Of a stretch of DNA of 64,000 bases, positions 1 to 12,725 are shown piece after piece. The notes beneath the pieces were generated by a model. It was not told the DNA's origin, did not search any database, and saw only the letters and a program-made list of their open reading frames with translations. Source of the stretch: Tetradesmus obliquus (Eukaryota > Chlorophyta > Chlorophyceae > Sphaeropleales > Scenedesmaceae); contig CP126194.1 in assembly GCA_030272155.1 (NCBI GenBank), positions 1,054,001-1,118,000 of the forward strand. Direction: 5' to 3'. Every line of letters starts with the position of its first letter. The first letter of the stretch is position 1. Position numbers and translations under genes: made by a program.

Positions 1-444
1 GACAACACATACAATCAATCACTGCAGTCTGATATGCTATGCCTGGCCTCCTCACATTCAACAGGCTGTGCACAGTCAGTAACACATTTCCAAGTTGCTC
101 CTGGCACTCTTTCGCATCTCCATGCAGGATTGTATGTGCTTATACATACCCCGCATGCCAGCAGCACAACACCACAGCGTAGAACAGCAGCACGATGCAC
201 AACAAGCCACACTCCAAATTCTATGCCTATCAGTCTGTGCTCACCCGGCCATGCTCGTAACCAGTCTGCCACCTAACCGCACCCAGCATGCCTACTCTGG
301 GAATAGCAGCACGATCTGTGTGCATACTGACCATGTTCACCATTTTGTGCCTCATGATCTGTGCACTCCCTGCCATGCGCATCAGTACGGCTGCTGGAAA
401 GTGTGCCACACCCAATCAAGCATGCAAAGGTAACACCCAGCTAC
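1..444. other. Leading segment, no gene recognised
   Basis: This stretch precedes the 69-bp array. Short open frames exist on both strands but none resembles a known family, has splice-supported extension, or shows the coding texture of the genes further right. Nothing can be assigned. Confidence 0.5.
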
Positions 445-1705
445 GCCAGGCGGCACTCCTCTTTGGTACAGAAAGCTCAGCAGCAGTTGTGCTGCTGAAT
501 CCACCTCACAACGCCAGGTGGCACTCCACTTTCCCATACTGTTTGCAGCAGCAGTTGCGCTGCTGAAGACACCCCAACAACGCCAGGGGGCACTCCTCTT
601 TTGGGTACTGTTCCGCAGCAGCAGTTGTGCTGCTGAATCCACCCCAACAACGCCAGGCAGCACTCCTCTTTCGGATACTGTTTGAGAAGCAGTTGTGCTG
701 CTGATTCCACCCCCAACTTCGCCAGGTGGCACTCCACTTTCGGATACAATTTGAGAAGCAGTTGTGCTGCTGAATCCACCTCAACAACGCCAGGTGGCAC
801 TCCTCTTTCCTGTACTGTTCGCAGCAGCAGATGTGCTGCTGAATCCACCCAAACAACGCCAGGTGGCACTCCACTTTCCCATACTGATTGCAACAGCAGT
901 TGTGCTGTCGAAACCACCCCCAACAACGCCAGGCAGCACTCCACTTTCTGATACTGCTTGCAGCAGCAGCTGTGCTGCTGAAGTCACCCCCAACAACGCC
1001 AGGTGGCACTCCTCTTTCCCATACTGCTTGCAGCAGCAGTTGTGCTGTCGAAACCACCCGCAACAACGCCAGGCAGCACTCCTCTTTTGGATACAGTTGA
1101 GAAGCAGTTGTGCTGCTGAATCCACCCCCAGCAACGTCAGGTGACACTCCACTTTCCCTCACTGTTTGCAGCAGCAGTTGTGCAGCTGAAGCCACCCCAA
1201 CAACGCCAGGCAGCACTCCTCTTTTCTCTACTGTTTGCAACAACAGTTGTGCTGTCAAAACCACCCCAACAACGCCAGGTGGCACTCCACTTTCCCATAC
1301 TGTTCGCAGCAGCAGTCGTGCAGCTGATACCACCAAAACAACGCCAGGCAGCACTCCACTTTCCCATACTGATTGCAACAGCAGTTGTGCTGCTGATTCC
1401 ACCCCAGCAACGCCAGGTGGTACTCCACATTCCCATACTGTTCGCAGCAGCAGTTGTGCTGAAGCCACCCCAACAACGCCAGGTGGCACTCCTCTTTCGG
1501 ATACAGTTGAGAAGCAGTTGTGCTGCTGAAGCCACCCCAACAACGCCAGGGAGCACTCCTCTTCCCCATGCTGATTGCAGCAGCAGTTGTGCTGTAAAAC
1601 CACCCCCAACAACGCCAGGTGGCACTCCACTTTCCCATACTGTTTGCAGCAGCAGTTGTGCTGCTGAATCTGCCCCCGGCAATGTCAAGGGCACTCCAAC
1701 TTTTG
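445..1705. repeat. 69-bp minisatellite, about 19 units
   Basis: The landmark GCCAGG(T/C)(G/A)GCACTCC recurs roughly every 68-70 bases from about 445 to about 1690, giving about 19 diverged units. Each unit also holds CAGCAGCAGTTGTGCTGCTG, which can fold on itself (CAGCAG against CTGCTG). Because 69 is 23 codons and the unit has few stops, several frames on both strands stay open for hundreds of codons. The last unit near 1670-1705 is degenerate. I read this as a non-coding satellite and not as a repeat protein, because no start, splice structure or frame preference stands out. Confidence 0.92.
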
Positions 1706-2725
<1,020 letters not shown>

Positions 2726-3003
2726 GGCCGCATTTGCATCCACAGGCAGGGCAAGTTTGCGCCCATGACGCTGCAGGCTCACTTTCATATAGATTCAAAC
2801 TGATACATGCCATGGATCATGATGCCCTCTTCAACTGATCAACCGGACCACCGAATCACCAACCTGATTGTCTATCTTGCTTGAGTAAACACGCATGTGC
2901 ACACCAGTGCATGGTCACGAGTTGTGCCTGTGCACACCAGCCGCAGAGCAACACATGTACATGGCCACACCTGTTGCTGAGATAAGACAGCAGCCACACT
3001 CTT

Positions 3004-4234
3004 TCAGCCGCTAGAGGCCACAGCAGTGTCCTGGTGTGCTGCTGCTGCTGCTGCAGCAATCGGCACCTTTTCAAGCAGCCACTTGCTGCTGCGCATCATG
3101 TTGAGCATTGCGCGCTTGGCAGCGTGCTTGCGGCGCCGGCGGGCGGCGTCCATTGCCTCTGACACTTCAGCGGTCCGCAGCTCAAGGGCTGGCGCTGTGC
3201 GCTGGGAAGCGCTGATGGCTTCGGGGGTTGTCACGCGCGGGGCAAGGACAGTCCTGCACAGCAGCAGCAGCAGCAGCAGCAGCACGGTAAGCAAATGAAT
3301 GCATGCGCAAGGCCTCCGCAAAAGGAGCACAGGCATGAGAGCGCACGGAAGGGCTGCAGCAGCTGTTGATGTGCAGACTAGCTGCATTGCAGGACATGGG
3401 CTGCAATGCATTCAGCAGCTGCTCATTTAGTTGATGCTGTGACTGCAAATGGCGATGCCGGTGCAGGCTGACATAAGTTTAACAGCAACTAGCTCAGCCT
3501 TCACCTGTTCTTCGCAACCGTTGCAGCAATTTGCAGCCTCCTTGTGGCCTCCTGAAGGGCCAGCTCCTCTGCAACATTCCTGACCTCTTCCACGCCCTCA
3601 TAGGGAGTGGCGTAGCAGGCAGCAACCTCCGGCACAGGCGCTGCTGTGATATTTACCACGCTGCTGCTGCTGCTGCTGCTGCTGTGGGTGAGGTCTGGCG
3701 CTGTCAGCATGGCCAGGGCAACAGAGTCGTCTGCACTGCCGCTGTGGTGCCGCTGCAGACACTCGAAACGCTGTGCTGCTGAGACATGCAGCGCTGACTG
3801 GACGACTAGCTCGTGGGTGATGGACTGGCGCGCTACGTCCAACATGTCGAAGGCAGGCGTGTCCACAGGAACCAGCAGCGCTGAGCATGACACCTGCCGC
3901 CTGACACGGCGCGCGGCCCTGCTGCTGCTGGTGTTGCTGCTGCTGCTGTTGCCGCTGTTGCTTGTAGAGGCTCCTCTGGCAGCACTGCTGTTGGCCTGTT
4001 TGACCAACTCCGCCAGGTTGGGGCAGCTGCGGCACTGCAAGGCGACAGCAGGTGAGTTATATCAGATATACGCTTTATACGTCGATGTAGGCTTGGCTCG
4101 CAGCGATCCGCGTTGCGGCGTTTTCCCGGGGTGCTGGTGCGTAACCTGTACTGAGGGAAGTGCCGGGCGCTAGTGCAGAACATAGACGCACTCGCGGCCA
4201 CCGATGCATAGCATCAGCTTACCTTGAAAGCCAT
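3004..4234 (-). CDS. Unrecognised basic/serine-rich protein, 3 exons
   Basis: Exons on the minus strand are 4234-4223, 4034-3505 and 3253-3004, giving 263 residues. The first exon encodes only MAFK and ends at a strong GTAAGC donor. The next acceptor reads CTTGCAG. Exon 2 ends AACAG/GTGAAG and joins in phase to CAG/GACTG. The protein opens MAFKCRSCPNLAEL, with a CxxC near residue 5, then a Ser/Asn/Arg low-complexity stretch, a middle segment of ordinary composition (about 50-150), a short poly-Ser, and a C-terminal basic helix-like segment (AMDAARRRRKHAAKRAMLNM, about residues 219-238) ending in an Ala run. I do not recognise the family. A nucleic-acid or ribosome-associated role would only be a guess from the basic tail. 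The tiny first exon is the least certain part. Confidence 0.6.
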
Positions 4235-5407
4235 AGTGTGTTTGTTTTGCGCCTGGGAACGGCGCTAGGGGATGCAGACGGGTAGACCCGGGGGTGGGAG
4301 CCACACCAAAACCGGGCTGAGATAAGGGGTTGCCGGTGCGTTTTTACACAGCACCACCCTCTAAGAGTATCTAAAGCTACTGAAAATGTATATTTGCAAC
4401 TTCGGTGGAGCCAGAGTGCCGCGCGGCCACAGCAGCTGTTGCCTGGGATGTTGCCTGCTGACTTCTAGAACGCTCTTTAGACTACAGGATACTATACAGT
4501 AGGACGTTGCCTCTAGTGCTTTTGAGATCTCACTCAAAAGCGGAGCGTCGGCCATCAAGTGTCTACTACTCCTGGTGGTTAAGCAGCATATCCCACTGGC
4601 TTAACATTAGTGTCCCACGCCCAGGCTGCGGCTTCACAACAACTAATGGCTGAAGAAGTTTTAGTTTGGGCTTTGAAATATTTTCCGACCCGTTTAATGG
4701 GTTCAGGACGCGTGCAGTACGCAATTGTGCCCCATGGCAAGAAGACCGGCAGAAGTTCGCCGCAGCGACCGCGTCAATCGGAAGACCGACGTCTCCGATC
4801 GAAAACAGACTGCAGCTTGCTGCCGAGCTTGTTTTACGATTGCAAAAAGACTACACGGTAGGCTAAACATGCACGAAGCTCAGCCAGTGCTACTATGCCA
4901 TTTGTGGACAGGACTGCAGCTGCGTAGCTGACTTGTAGATGACTGCAGCTGCATCGCAGGGTCACCCTGCCACTGTGTGGCTGTCTGGCAAGCAGCAGCA
5001 GCCGTCCAACCTCCAACATGTTACTGCACCGTCCTCCTGGTAATTTAAAAATGTTACTGTACAGCGTGTATGCATATGCGGCATATGCATAAGCAGCATA
5101 TGCAGCTGGCTCTGCCAGACACTGCTAGCAAGCAATATTGCTTATTGTTTGTGTTGCGCTTGCACGCTCCAGTGCAGTCTGCAGGGTGCAGTTGCTCGAG
5201 CTGCAATGAACAGCAACGTGGCGCAACAAAGATGATGCTGCAAACCTGGGACGCGGCCCAAGCGGCCCTTGCGCCCATCTGCATTGCCCAAACAACCAAG
5301 TGCACCTCGCATTCATGCAACCAGGCCCCCAACATGCTGTACAGCCACCACACCGTGCCCATGCAAGGTGTGCAAATGCACACAAGTACACACACAGTAC
5401 ACCGTCT
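4235..5407. other. Intergenic: upstream of the 263-aa gene, downstream of ATG7
   Basis: Both flanking genes run leftward, so this holds the 3' region of ATG7 and the promoter side of the 263-aa gene. It is less CAG-rich than its surroundings. Short frames near 4610-4930 were not recognised. No RNA gene was seen. Confidence 0.45.
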
Positions 5408-5756
5408 TCACAGCTTCGTCCAATCCTCCTCCTCACCGCCACCCAGCACACCACCCGCTGCTGCTGCTGCTGCTGCCCCGGCACTACCTACCTGCAGTGC
5501 CTCATCATCATCTGAGTCTGTCAGTGACATGGCTGCAGCCTGCCGGTGTAACTCAGCAAGCCCAGTGAGCTTCTCAAGCAGTGACGGCTGACCCAGCACC
5601 TGCCGCACAAAACCCCAGCCCTGAGACCTGTACTGCTCCAAAACCACAGGCGAACAGGCAGTACACTGACTGAACGCCTGACCCACCATGCAGGTCTGCC
5701 CAAAGCCAAACATCTGCCCGCGGATCATGTGCGGTACGGGCCCCAGTGCACCACCC

Positions 5757-5812
<56 letters not shown>

Positions 5813-8800
5813 GCCGGAAGCAGCAGCAGGTGCTGGCGCATGCCCCCGCAGAGGGTGCTGCAGCGCTGCTGCCATAAGCTCGACTGCAAGTGCGCCAGCA
5901 ATCGGCGCGAGCCCGGGCCGTGCTACTGTGCATTGCTGGTCCAGCGTCCTGTCAATTGTGGAGTTCAGAGGAGCCACTACATCATTGCAAAAGTAACAGC
6001 CCAGCCGAGGAGGAACTGCACACACCGCACCATTGCTGCTGCTGCTGCCAGCTGGAGGCAGGCCGTGCCGCATGACGACATAGTTGTCGAAGCCCAGGGC
6101 AGCAGTAATGGCCAGTTTGCCTGCTGCTGCTGCCAGCAGGCTTGGCAGCCAGCGGCTCTCGCGGGTGTCAGTGAGCAGGAAAATGACGTCATGACGCTCC
6201 ACCAGCTGCGCCAGCTGCTCAGTGGCCTGCATGCGTAAAAAAGAAAGAGAAGCAGGAAGAGCACATGTAACTTGGTCGGATGGTCGGTCAAACCCAGAAG
6301 TGTGCCGCAGAGAGTGTTTGCAGTTGGCAGGTACACTTGCAAATTGCAAAAGGCGGAGGAGTGAGCAGGCAGTGCAGCTGCTGGCCAGAGCGTGCTTCAC
6401 ATGGCAAGCCAAGCCACAGCCAAGACAACAAAGCCTCACAGTGCTCGAGCTTCCATGGAGCCACAAACACACATACTGCTGCTGGTGCATGAATGGGCAA
6501 CACCGTGTTACGTAACAACGCACCAACGCTAGCAGTGGCCCCTCTGGCTTTCGCAAAACCTTGGTCAAACCTTGGTCAAGCCACCGGCGCACGCACCTGC
6601 TGCATCTGCTGCTCCTGCTGCGCATTGGCGGGCGGGTGGCCTGGCATGGGTATGCTCAGCTCCGTGCCTTCCGCAATCACTGAGGGGAAGATGGCCCGCA
6701 GGGCATCTGCTGCTGCCTGCGCCTTGGGCTTGCCGCCTGCAGGGAGGTAGCGTTGCAGTTGACAGCCGTATCTGTTACTGTTAAAACACACACAGAGAGC
6801 GAGGGCCAGAAAGCGGGCACCACCAGCAATGGCAGTGACTGCAACCGTACCAGCAACCACTAGCACCGCACCAGACATCATACCAAAGCATCGTACAAAC
6901 ATCATACCAGCCGCACTTGGCACCTTTAGTCACACCCAACCCTGTCCAGGCGGGAAACCCACAACCCCACAGCAAAAAAAGCCGCAGGCCTCTCACTTCT
7001 CAGGCAATCGTTGAAGCTGAACAGGCTCTGCCACACGGTGTTGAGGAAACAAGGCATCACACAAACACAGGGTGTGTATGTGCACACACCCTGTCACACC
7101 ACACCCCTTGACCCCCAACCCGCACCTCCCAGGCAGTCCTCGAAGCTGAACAGGCTCTGCCACACCATGTGGCTGAAACAACACACCACAGTTTGGTCAC
7201 ACGCAACAGGTCACACCCAACTCCTAAACCGGCAACCCGCACCTCCCAGGCAGTCCTCGAAGCTGAACAGGCTCTGCCGCACAGGGTTGCTGAAGGCCAC
7301 GCACCCACTGTCCAGCAGCGTGATGTGCCGCACACCCCACGCCTGCAGCGTACGAGCAACAGCGCAGCCCAGCGTGCCAGCACCTGCGGCAGCAAGCACA
7401 AACGTTTTGGGTGTTTGACTGTATGTGTTGGATCCAGTTGTGCTGCCGGGTGAAGCCGACAGCATGTACTTGCAGGGCAGCATGTTTTCCAGCAGAAATG
7501 ACTCATGCTGCCTCACATAGCAGGCGCTACATGCACTGCATGCAGCACACACATTGCTGCATGGCCACCTACAAAGCTGGCAAAGCAAGGTGTTGCATCA
7601 CAAACCGAATGCGGCAAACAACCAACAAATCCTTACTTACCTAGCAGCAGGCAGCGTGTGGCTGCCATGCCAGCGATATCCAGGCCAGGTGCTGCAGTCA
7701 CGCTCGCTGAAATCGCTGGCACACCAAGGCCTTTGCAAGACACAGCACAGCAACACCCAGCAGTGGGCAGCGCGTTGCTGCCAGCCGTGCAATGCGCAGT
7801 TAAGTTGATGCATCATGCCACACAGTGGCACAACAGCAACCAGTACTCACATCGCCTGCGCTTACTCACCCAGCAGTAGGCAGCGCGTTGCCGCCATGCC
7901 AGTGATGTCCAGGCCGGGTGCAGCGCGCCACCTCATGAGGCGCAGGTTGAGGTCCACAGCCTGCTCTGCCAGCTGCACTGGGCTCATCAGCGGGCTCACG
8001 TCCACGCGCCTGGATGCAACATGTTACATTTGACAAAGTAACACGTTATTTCCAGACAGAACTTGAAGGACACGAGATTCTGGGGGGCACCACGCATGTT
8101 GTGGGCCGTGGCCGCCGCATGCTGCCTTGCAGGAAGCACCACAGCAGCAGCAGGAGGTACACTACCATGGCATGCAGTACTCAGCTTCACCTGAACGGCT
8201 GAGGCATCGCAAAGTGACATGTGTTACTGTTATAACAAACTATTGCGCACCTGGGCAGCAGCTTGCCGGCTGCATCAGCCTCCCATCCCACCGCCTGGGG
8301 GCCTTCACTGCTGCCAGGGTCCAGCCAGCTGGCAGGCAGCTCAGGCAAGTCCACCTGAGCATATGCACAGCAAGCCCACAGAACAGCAGCAGCAGCAGCA
8401 GCAGCAGGGGAGCATCACTGAGGAGCATCACTGCTGCCTGGCGCCAAGCAGCTGGCGGGCAGCTCTGGGAAGTCCACCTGACACCACACGCACACAGCAG
8501 CGCCGCAGCACACCAGCAATAGCAGCAGCAGCAGCAGCAGCAGCAGTAGCGGCAGCAGCAGCAGCAGCAGCAGCAGCAAGGCCATCCTCTGAAAGCTGCA
8601 ACTGTTGTTGCTCTGCCTTTGGTGAACACCAGGGTGCCACTGCCGCGCAGAATCCCCTGGTTTCGGTCACACCAGCACAGCTGCAGCACAGCAGCACAAA
8701 AGCAAGTGTGGCAACACCAACCAACACACGCTTGAAATACAGCTACGCAACCCGCTAAGCAGCCACGCACCTGCAGCACATAGCTGCGCTCCACGGCAGC

Positions 8801-8955
8801 GCGTCCTGCGCTGCTGTCGCGCACACACAGCACGCGCAGCGTCCGCAGCCGCCAGCGAGCAGCCGCCAGCAGCAGCGCATTGCGCAGCGGCCAGCCGGGC
8901 GTCAACGGCAGGTGGCAGGGGTCAAACATAACAAGCAGCAGCTCATCATCATCAC

Positions 8956-8993
<38 letters not shown>

Positions 8994-10122
8994 ATCAGGT
9001 TGATAACGAGATCCTCCTGTTCAATGGCAGTAATTGCTGCTTGTTGTGCTGCTGTCAGCTCTGGCTGTTGCTTGAGAGCTGCGCTGAACTGCTGCCAGCT
9101 TGCAAGCGGTGCAGTGGTCACGCTGCCTTCTGCACTGCTGATCTGCATCAGGCAGAACATGTCTGCCCCGCTGCTGCTCCTGCTGTCGGGCGCTGCTGCT
9201 GCTGCTCGCCAGGCGTCTGCTGCCGCGCAGATGCGCTGCTGCAGCTGCTGCTGCGGGTAGGCTGCTGCCAGCAGCTGTGCACTGCGCTGCTGGACGGGAG
9301 CAGGCGGCTTCAGTGCAGGGAAGGCAAACCTGTGGTCCAGCGCAGCGCAGCAGGCAGCAGGCGGCAGCAGTTGTGCTCTCTGGAAAGCTGAGGCAAGGGC
9401 ATGTATGAAGGGGCATCCAATGCTGCAGTCCCGTTTCTGCTTTTTTCCAGTGACAAAACAACACTGTGTAGGACAGCGTTGCTGCTGATACACTTCCAAC
9501 CAGCATACAGACACAGCCCAATCGCTGCCACTACGCCCTCACCACTAAGCATACACAGCCCAGTTGCTGCTGCTGTTTGTGGCGTTGCTTACCAAGCCAC
9601 TGCTGCACCATGCTAAGCGCTCACCAGTAGTCAAACACCCAGTGCTTCAAGTCGCCAAACGCCAGCATCAGAAACCCCAGCAGCAGCTGCGGCTGCGCCT
9701 CCGCTGCACCACTCAGGATGTCTGCCCACAGCCGCTGCCCTGCCGCCTGCAGTGCTGCCGGCTTTTCAATGCGGCGCATGGCCTCTGCTGTGTTGCACAG
9801 CAGCAGCTGGCCGGGTGCCTGGCCCTGCAATGTGACGGGAAGTGTGTACAGACAATGCAGGTAGTGGGGGGTGGGCAGGGGGGTGCAGCCGCTGCGCCTT
9901 TTGCAGAGTTGGTGTTGACTGCATGAGGGTATTGGGGCACCCCTGTCCACTGCCATATGGCGTCGATGCAGCCTCACCTGCCGGCCCTTAGCGGCGTGTG
10001 CTATAATAGTACCAGCACGCAGTTCTATCATGCTCGGATGTTTCGTTCGCCCATCACTGTGCTCGCCCGCTGACAAGCAAAATGCAGTCTCTCTGTCAAC
10101 ATTGCTCCACTTGTCAGCCGTA

Positions 10123-10164
<42 letters not shown>

Positions 10165-10264
10165 CACCTGCCGGCCATCTGCGGCTGGCCCTGCCCCGAA
10201 TGAGGCGGCGCGCACCTCCAGCGGGCTGCTGACCTCAGCATGGCGCGACGCACACAGGTAGCCT

Positions 10265-10297
<33 letters not shown>

Positions 10298-10540
10298 AAA
10301 CCAGTTTGGCTACAGGATTTTGATTACTGGCGAATGTTGTGCCTGAAAGTGTGCATGTTGCTGCTGTGCTCCTGTGCTGGGCAGTCACAGCAGGGACGCA
10401 AGCAGAGATATGAAACGCTGTAATGGACCTATGGGGCCAGTAGAGAGCACTTTTTATGTTGTGAAGTCAGTATGCTTCATCTTTAAGATTAGCTGCTGTT
10501 GATACAGGTGTTGTCTGCTACTTTGAGCAGCAGCAGCAGC

Positions 10541-10588
<48 letters not shown>

Positions 10589-10873
10589 GCAGTAGCAGCA
10601 GGGTCTTGCCACACCGCTCCAGCTCTGCATCCACTGCAGTGGCTTCCAAACGTGACCCACCAGCGATGTCGATTGGCGTCTCTGAGAGCTGGTACTCGTC
10701 GAGCTTTTTGCTGCCAAGCTCCGACCAGAACGAAACGTCCACCGAGCTCTGCAAACAGCGCCCAGCGTCAGTGTAAGCGTATCCGCAGTCATCAAGCGTG
10801 TATGAGTGTAAGAGAACACTACCGTATACTCATGCACCTGCAGTGGGCAGAACTTCAATGTCGTTGTTGCCAT
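5408..10873 (-). CDS. ATG7: Ubiquitin-like-activating enzyme ATG7 (autophagy E1), 10 exons
   Basis: ATG7 activates ATG8 and ATG12 by adenylation and thioester formation in the cytosol. Exons, all in phase, are 10873-10838, 10748-10661, 10262-10168, 9824-9625, 9329-8771, 8354-8251, 8009-7870, 7383-7243, 6736-6597 and 6226-5408, giving 773 residues (human has about 700). The N-terminal domain shows [16 protein letters not shown] (about 15-30), FAFPAL at the exon 4/5 join, and [20 protein letters not shown] in exon 5. The E1 Rossmann loop is LLLGAGTLGC (about 405-414), followed by [12 protein letters not shown] and NPVRQSL. The catalytic cysteine lies in [11 protein letters not shown] (about Cys581). 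Low-complexity inserts are a poly-Gln before GDDDELL and about 18 serines before the C-terminal [13 protein letters not shown] block. The last exon is read through a possible GTAGGT donor to the stop at 5408, which gives an acidic EEEDWTKL tail; a further exon is possible. Introns 5, 7 and 8 hold exon-edge copies. Confidence 0.96.
6990..7168 (-). repeat. Two partial copies of ATG7 exon 8 tail in intron 8
   Basis: The 3' part of exon 8 plus its donor (7236-7283) recurs at about 7119-7168 and, more diverged, at about 6990-7048. Spacings are about 117 and 129 bases. The nearer copy keeps the GGGAG/GTGCGGG donor; the farther one is altered there. No acceptor precedes either copy. Confidence 0.85.
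7637..7791 (-). repeat. Two partial copies of ATG7 exon 7 tail in intron 7
   Basis: The exon 7 tail and donor (about 7865-7930, encoding [15 protein letters not shown]) recurs at about 7637-7698, where a GTAAGT donor follows and the peptide reads [15 protein letters not shown] shorter copy lies at about 7754-7791. Both lie downstream of the true exon on the transcribed strand. Confidence 0.82.
8430..8480 (-). repeat. Partial copy of ATG7 exon 6 head in intron 5
   Basis: The true exon 6 begins at 8354 with [11 protein letters not shown] copy starting at 8477 reads [10 protein letters not shown], continues GSSDAPQ and then stops. It keeps a CAG acceptor. It lies upstream of the functional exon and lacks the conserved [12 protein letters not shown] segment, so it is unlikely to replace it. 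Confidence 0.8.
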
Positions 10874-12310
10874 CTGTTGGTATGTTCCTCAAGCCAGCCC
10901 CGCTCAGTTGAAAGTGTTGAAACTAAAGAGGATATGACTGCAACAGCACACGCACAACTGAAAGTCTCGCGATCCCAAGGTTGCTGAAACCCTAGACACC
11001 TGCCCTGCAGGCCTTGCGGGACGACCTTGCGGTTGTTGGGTCATATTGAAGATAAAATCAATGATGTGAGTGCAAAGGCACAGACTTGCAGGCTGCTGGC
11101 ACCCTTGTCTGCTTTGTACTGCTTGGCTGCTCAGCACACTGCAGCCAACGTTGAAGCTACCCACTCACTTGAACATAACATATGGAGACAGGAAATTGAG
11201 TTCAAAGCTGATGGGTTGACCTGGTGTTTGCAGCAGCAATGCGACCTGTGCACCATTAGCAGTGGACGCACACCATCTGCCAGAAATAAGCCGCTCATTT
11301 CTGCTGAGCAGGGCGCTACGCGGACTTTTCCAAGTTGGTTGGCCGGCTTTCAATAGTTTGGTGCAAACCAACGAAATAACACAGGAGATTAGTATCAGCT
11401 GATGCTGACTGAGATCACGCTGCTGTGTCTCGTAAGCAGGCCCTGCTTTCCTGAAAGAATCTCTGCAAGAAGCCCTAGTGCAAATGTTGATGAGGCCGAC
11501 GCACGATGCTCAAGCGCGACCAACAGTCTTTGACACCAAAATACATGACATTTTAGCAAAAATCGGTTTTACACGAGTCCTCGCAAACAAGCCGGTGTGT
11601 ACAGCCGACGATACAGTACGAATGTGGTTACCTTGTGTGCAGATCTGCGTCCGAAGAGGCTTTATAACTTTATCATATATCCTTCCCACGATGTCAAAAA
11701 TTCTGACAGTTTTTTGGTGAGTCGGTCTACCCTTACGCAGGAATATGCTGTCAAAGTATTGTCCTAGTGTTCCCAAGACAGGATCCGCAAGCAGCCACCG
11801 GTTGGTCGATGATCGGTGGTCTATGCAGCTGGTTCAGGTCCTTAACGTGAAATTAACAAAAGCTTTATGTCAAGCCAGACACGCTTTGCAGAAATTTCGG
11901 CTTGTGCCTAGCACATCCCCTCTGCATATGCCATTGCAGCATCTAAGCAGTGTTCATGCGTTCAGAGGCAGGATTAACCGCTGAATAAAGCCGAGCAAGA
12001 CCTCAGGCTGTTCCAAAGTTGCTGTGGTGAGTAGGTATCAAAGAGTCGCCAGACAGCTGAACCTGCTGGCTGTGTTTGCATCATAGATCGCAGAATGTGG
12101 TAGCTCATTAAGCAGGTTAAGTGTTACAGGTTCCGCAGGCATGCAACTACTCGTCATCCTGCAAGAACCCACGTTCCTTGTATTTCAGACGCTAAATCAG
12201 CCGGCACGGCACACAGCCGGCTCATGCGTTACGTTAACTTGCACCAGTGCTTGTTACTGATTGATTGTTCCATTTCCCATACTGTCTCACGCTCTCACAA
12301 CAGTGTTTGC

Positions 12311-12341
<31 letters not shown>

Positions 12342-12725
12342 TTCAACCCCTGCTAATGGCGCCCCATTCTTTACAATCCCTTGTTTCACGTCGTTGCAAC
12401 TTTCCAGCACTCTTCAGACTGACCTACCAGCCTGTTCAACCCGCCAGCAAACACAGCAGACAGCATTGTGACACCCGGCAAAGCCCTGGACCCTCCTGCA
12501 GTTTCAAACATCGCTTCAAACGCTAAGCTGGGCCTCAGGACTTTCCCGCCCACTCAGGGCCTGATCTCAGGCCCTGGGGCAGCAGCAGGCCAGGCTGCAG
12601 GAAACTGCAGGGCAGCAGCAGCTGGCCCCGCAGAGCAGCAGCAGCAGCAGCAGCTGCCAGGGGATGCTGCGAAGGCCAGCAATGCAGCAGCAACCCCAGA
12701 CCAGGCGCAGCAGCAGTCAGCAGCA
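10874..12725. promoter_or_regulatory. Divergent intergenic region, ATG7 and SBP2-like
   Basis: ATG7 runs left from 10873 and the SBP2-like gene runs right from about 12726, so both promoters should lie here. No TATA element could be assigned with confidence. The sequence 12423-12725 is open in the frame of the SBP2-like gene without an ATG, so an upstream non-AUG or spliced start is possible. No other gene was recognised. Confidence 0.4.

Noticed and set aside
506..1630. Open frame of 374 codons on the minus strand with a 23-residue repeat
   Set aside because: It is a by-product of a 69-base unit with few stops. Other frames and the other strand are equally open and no family or splice signal supports it.
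445..1705. CRISPR-like regular spacing
   Set aside because: Whole units repeat, with no unique spacers; it is a minisatellite in a nuclear genome.
4610..4931. Overlapping short frames of about 70-80 codons downstream of ATG7
   Set aside because: None matches a family and three frames are open at once, so there is no basis for a gene.
8425..8480. Possible alternative ATG7 exon 6, and at first an apparent frameshift in the true exon 6
   Set aside because: On careful re-reading the exon at 8354-8251 is continuous through [12 protein letters not shown]. The upstream copy lacks that segment and meets a stop.
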